A DNA stretch of 64,000 bases from Thermomucor indicae-seudaticae (taxonomy: Eukaryota > Mucoromycota > Mucoromycetes > Mucorales > Lichtheimiaceae). Positions 59,998-64,000 of the stretch are shown here, piece by piece. Below the pieces are notes generated by a model, which was given only the letters and a program-made list of their open reading frames with translations, was not told the DNA's origin and did no database searches. Every line of letters begins with the position of its first letter. The stretch's first letter is position 1. The translations under genes and the position numbers were made by a program. The stretch is from NCBI GenBank assembly GCA_000787465.1, contig JSYX01000132.1, forward strand, positions 1 through 64,000. Reading direction: 5' to 3'.

Positions 59998-62639
59998 ATG
60001 CAAGCGTTCACTTTCCCAAAGCTAACCTCTACAACACCTTCCAACAATCAAGCTTACTTGAGTCTTCAACCAGACTTCGATCCGGATCTTGATTTGGCCA
60101 CTATGCAGCGCGATTTTGCGACTTTGTACCAAGCAGCTTCCGTCAAGATGGACACGAAGCGCCTGCAATACTACATGAGTGTCCTTACCAACTTTGCGCT
60201 GGCCACCACGTACGCCAAGCAAGACGCGCCAAAGAAGAAGAAGCAATCCCCTGCCAGTCGTTTTTCGCAGTGGGTCCGAAAAACTGTTTCTCGCAAGAAG
60301 ACTGTTGACTCTTCCGAAGTCGAGACTTCTTTGGCGGCACATCCTCCCCACCCCGATACCAGCGTTCCGTCCGCGCCCATGGACGCTTCGTCATTGGGCG
60401 ATGTTGAGAAGCCCAAGCAGCGCAAGAAATCTTTTTCGCGCGCGCTGACTAGGCTTGGCAAGAAGATGAGCAAGGTGGTCAAGAAGAACAGGCGAGGCAG
60501 CGAGAAACCCGACGGCATTCTTTCACGAGTCTCCGAGGACGCCCTCCTGGATTTGGATAATGGCATCGACACTGCTGGCGGCGGTAACCTTAAGCATGCC
60601 AACGAGGCGCAGGACGACCTTCCTTTGCAAGGTCAAGCACAAGTTCAACGAACAGGAACCTTCGTCGACGGCAAGTACGTCCCCAGGTTCAAGCTGAGCC
60701 CCATATCAGAGCATACGGAACCCTCCACGGGCCCGTCGAGCCTCAGCAACGTGGATCGCGTCGTTCTTTCGCAAGCCAATGCAGCGAACATGAGCAAGTC
60801 CCCAATAATGTTCACAAAAACAACAACGCCAACTTTTGGTAACGATTCTGTTCTGTCACTGCGCGACTCGGACGAGGTCCACTGGGACAGGATTTTATTC
60901 TCCGAGCTGGAACAGCAACACAACAACTTTTGTTACGGTGGCGACGACGAGGGTAGCGAACCACGATTGTCCGAACCGGAAAGCAGCGAGGATAGCAGCC
61001 CAATGGAAAATATATATAGCATCTGGAACGAGAAGGTCTTAATCTTGCGACCCGAAAATATCATGGAACTGAGCATCAGCGACTGGAACGACAATCCCTT
61101 AAGTTTGGAGCAAGAAAATGGTCAGGAGCCAAATACCAACAGCAGCGAAACAGGACGGCACGAGGAGCCCTTATTGGATGACAGCGAAAATGAGGAATAC
61201 GAAAACCACGAGTGGAACGTGCAGACTCTGATGTTCGAGACTGAAAGTGTGGGAGAACCGCACTTTATGCCAAGTGAAACCAGCTGGAACGAAAGTCTTT
61301 CTTTTGTACCTGAAGAAGCCAACTATATGCGCGACAAAATTGTAAACGACGACAACTTCCCCGAGTCGTCACTGACTCAACGTGGTGGACACTTGGCTGA
61401 CATTTGGAATTCCCCGGCTGGCAAAGGAAAGGAAAAGGCGGTCAAGCCTAGCAAGACGGACTTTAACCTCAGTAATGAACCATCCGTCCCCTACCTGAAG
61501 ATGGGACTTGGACCTATTGCCGCCTCTGCGAGAGATAGTCTGGACCTGGACGACTTCCAGCAATACACCCGCTCCATGACATCACCCTCCTTCATATCTA
61601 AATGGCAACAGAGCTTCCACGAGCAACAGAAGCAAATCGACAAACTTGAAGCAACCGTCAAGACGTAAGTTCATTTGTCTTTTTGCCTTTACGGTCTTGA
61701 TCTAACTTCTTCGGACCTTTAGTGTAGCATGGGGCTTTTATAAAATGATCGCGCGAAACCATGCCTTTGGTTCATTTGATCACGATATGATTTACTCTGG
61801 CAAACCGAAGGGATTGGTCGATGACTACGGTCCAGAGCCTGCAACACATTGGAAAGATATCTACGACGTTTTGGCGTATGTCTTTGACTGTGCGGACGTA
61901 AGTATATTGATCTTGCTGTCTCTCTCTTTCGTTTCATTATGCGAACTCACGTCGTCTTCTCTTTTTGGCAGCTTACTGCGGACCATGCTATTATCACCTA
62001 TATATACGTCGAGCGGATGTGTGAGAAATCGGGGCAATACCTGTGCGATGTCAACTGGCATTTAATTATCTTGGCGGCTCTGCTTACGGCTACCAAAGTT
62101 TGGGATGATTATGCCGTTTATAACATGGACTTTGTCCAAATTTTCCCTGACATGAAATTAGAGTACATGTAAGTTGCCTACTATTTTTCGCGGTCGATCT
62201 TCCAACCTTTGACTCATTCTTCTCAATGAAAAACAGGCACGAACTTGAACGGAAGTTTTTGAAACATATCGACTGGGACATATCGTGCAAATGCTCTGAA
62301 TTTGCAAGTACCTACTTTGATCTTCGCGCCATTTGGGCTACAAAGAACGGCTGCTCCTCCCCTGCGTAAGTCTTTGTACTGACACATTTCATGCATTTTT
62401 GTGATGAACTTCGCCACTTCTGTTGTACCAAGCCTTGTAAATAACCCAATACCTGCTTCTCCTACTGATTCATACCTTCGTACATATGTCTCCTCTTTTT
62501 TCATTCTTCCTTGCTTTTTATACAACACAGGATCCTTTTTTCTTTTGACTATGGACATTTCTTTAAGCAACGCTGGTCGTTCGTCCTTCCTTTTATTCAT
62601 TCACGTCATAGTCTTGTCTTTTTTTCCATGGGCTCGTAA
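59998..62639 (+). CDS. CCNY: Cyclin Y-like protein with long N-terminal extension
   Basis: A regulatory cyclin expected to bind a PFTAIRE/PCTAIRE or PHO85-type kinase. Five exons (59998-61664, 61723-61897, 61972-62168, 62237-62365, 62531-62639) encode 758 residues. The cyclin box lies at about residues 615-735: FDCADLTADHAIITYIYVER, LIILAALLTATKVWDDYAVY, DFVQIFPDMKLEYMHELERK and DISCKCSEFASTYFDLRA, matching cyclin Y rather than mitotic cyclins. Exon 1 alone encodes about 556 residues: a basic region with Lys/Arg clusters (SRFSQWVRKTVSRKK), then an acidic, Ser-rich region with repeated W-N motifs, then a short coiled coil (HEQQKQIDKLEATVK). The final exon (ILFSFDYGHFFKQRW) is the weakest part. 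A TATA box lies 71 bp upstream and an AATAAA overlaps the stop. Confidence 0.88.
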
Positions 62640-62643
62640 TAAA
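62638..62643 (+). terminator. AATAAA poly(A) signal overlapping the cyclin stop codon
   Basis: The last two bases of the TAA stop (62637-62639) begin AATAAA. It supports the end of the last exon. Confidence 0.4.
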
Positions 62644-64000
62644 TATTGCTATACCAAAGAAAAGGTTCATAAATGTAGTCCTATTCGCATTGATACTCCT
62701 CGATGATAGAAAATGGACTTTAATCGAGATGATCTGCTTGTCGACAACAGGTCTTCGCTATGTGTATATTTCACAGGATCAATGTTATAAAACAATTGGG
62801 AAGCATTGTATTTGTGTGCCGTTAGAAATATAAAACGATTGCAAACGCATACAGATCGCTAGGTAGCACACATTTATTAATAAGCCTTTCTCCTAGTCTG
62901 TTTGTACCTTTTTCAGTCGGAAGGTTCAGTAGCCCACATATAAAGCATTTGCTTGATTGCTAGGGTGCTGCTGTTAACATCGTCCAACAGCGGCGGGTGG
63001 GTCGGTGGGTGGGTGTCCCGTCCAATGTGTACCCGTTCAACATTTCCGCGTCCACATATCGAAATCCAGTATGTCCATCGTCCAGCTTGTCTTTATCCAA
63101 TATGTCCACATCGTCTAATTTATCTCTATTCATCTCATCTCCATTCGAATGTATCTTCATGCAGCATATCCTGACCAAAACTGCGTCAATAAAGGTGATG
63201 TACCCGTCTCATCCACTTGTCCCTGTTCATCTCATCCGGTATAAAACTTGTTATGTTCAATCGTTCGCGAAAGGTGTTGCTCTACAATTCGTACCGCTCT
63301 CCAAAAAAAAAATTTCACGAGAAAGAGGGTAAGGCATGACGTGTCTATCCGAGATGTTTACCAGTACGGCTTAATGTCCGTTGAGCGTCTGCTGTTCTTA
63401 TGCCAATTGAACATGGAGAGTACGAGTGATAGCACGAAACACCAAGAGTAAATGTTCTCGCCTTCATCGTCACCTAACCGTCGCCGTACGTATAGCGCTG
63501 GGTACCATAAAAGAAAGTTGGAAACAGCAATGAGTTGCCAAGCGCAGAATATGAAGAAGAAGAACCGCACTCGCCTGAATTTCCGCAGTCCCGAACTCTG
63601 GGTTCAAAGTGTCTCAAGCTCACATAATTGTCTGCAGTACCTTGTTCATTACTGGTTATCTCCAACGGTGATTGCTAATAGATCGTTTCCCCAAGAACAA
63701 ACTCGTTTAACAAAGGGCTTGTTACTTGTACATGCCAGCAGCTGATTTCAGGTATCCCTCGATGCTGGTAGCAGAAGAAACACAACACCGGACCAGCGCT
63801 ATAAGCAAGTTGGGTTTTGATGGTCCTGTTTATCGCCCAGTCAGAAAAGTCTGTCAGCAATATCTAGCAACTTTGTAAGCAACTTTTCGAGTGGCGTCTT
63901 GAGCAGAATAACAAACGGACACGAAGTGTGGTTCGGACGCTTATGTGCGACTGCAGCTGCAACGTTCTACGCGCTCACTCTCTGCCTCGATCAAATCTGG
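62640..64000. other. Gene-poor right flank
   Basis: About 1.36 kb without a supported gene. A pyrimidine-rich segment at 63050-63240 carries degenerate copies of a CTCTATTCATCTCATC-like word. The last 440 bp are copy 2 of the decayed repeat seen at 3180-3613. Confidence 0.5.
63560..64000 (+). repeat. Decayed dispersed repeat, copy 2 (runs off the right edge)
   Basis: Collinear with 3180-3613 in the same orientation. Frames fragments read SVSSSHNCLQYLVHYWLSP, IANRSFPQEQTRLTKGLLLV, DQRYKQVGFDGPVYRPVRK and FGRLCATAAATFYALTLCL, each with a diverged counterpart in copy 1. Copy 2 keeps longer open stretches, so it is probably closer to the ancestor. Family not recognised. Confidence 0.6.

Noticed and set aside
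62223..62600. A 125-codon minus-strand frame antisense to the cyclin exons
   Set aside because: It lies opposite coding exons 4 and 5 and an intron of the cyclin gene and shows no known motif; it is a shadow frame.
1..64000. tRNA, rRNA, CRISPR arrays, biosynthetic clusters or defence systems
   Set aside because: I looked for T-loop words, conserved rRNA blocks, regularly spaced repeats and cluster enzymes on both strands and saw none. A covariance-model search (tRNAscan-SE, Infernal) would settle the RNA part.

Overview
This window is nuclear DNA of a filamentous fungus, most likely an early-diverging one (Mucoromycota is my best guess; this is inference). Genes are dense, on both strands, and split by many short GT-AG introns of mostly 50-70 nt. 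The fungal signature comes from a class IV chitin synthase, an EF-hand MscS channel, SMP3, DLT1, MPE1 and MET16. Alongside these sit orthologs that ascomycete yeasts often lack or hold in diverged form: a PPP4R1-type phosphatase subunit, cyclin Y, CENP-W and an NKAPD1-like protein. I joined exons by reading splice sites and family alignment by eye. Every main gene model keeps a continuous frame, and its exon lengths sum to a multiple of three.

Layout. 1-4.8 kb is gene-poor: a CENP-B/pogo-type helix-turn-helix fragment runs off the left edge, followed by degenerate repeats and a decayed repeat that recurs at the right edge. 4.8-11.3 kb holds a divergent pair: RNA polymerase I subunit RPA135 (minus) and GPI mannosyltransferase SMP3/PIGZ (plus), sharing a 111-bp promoter. 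11.5-18 kb holds a class IV chitin synthase and an MscS-type channel, both minus, so both concern cell wall or turgor. 19.6-28.3 kb holds a homeobox factor, NSE1 (SMC5/6), MPE1 (mRNA 3' processing), an MFS transporter and a mitochondrial carrier. 28.9-33.7 kb is a convergent galactose pair: aldose 1-epimerase and a membrane-anchored GH35 beta-galactosidase. 33.8-38.6 kb holds SNF12/SMARCD and CWF19 in tandem. 38.6-40.6 kb is a second gene-poor stretch with two perfect hairpins. 40.6-46.7 kb holds MMS19 (24 exons), convergent with PAPS reductase MET16. 47.1-57.9 kb holds an unidentified small gene, PPP4R1, CENP-W, a four-helix membrane protein, an NKAPD1-like protein and DLT1. 60-62.6 kb is a cyclin Y with a very long N-terminal extension. 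62.6-64 kb is gene-poor and ends in the second copy of the decayed repeat.

Most genes are housekeeping genes and do not form one pathway. The clearest functional pairing is beta-galactosidase with mutarotase. MMS19 (Fe-S delivery) lies next to PAPS reductase (sulfate assimilation), a thematic but probably chance neighbour. I found no CRISPR array, rRNA, tRNA or obvious new defence or secondary-metabolite system. The most notable points are two GC-AG introns, several introns of only about 27-34 nt, very small coding exons, the cyclin Y extension with W-N repeats, and the repeat family shared by both ends of the window.
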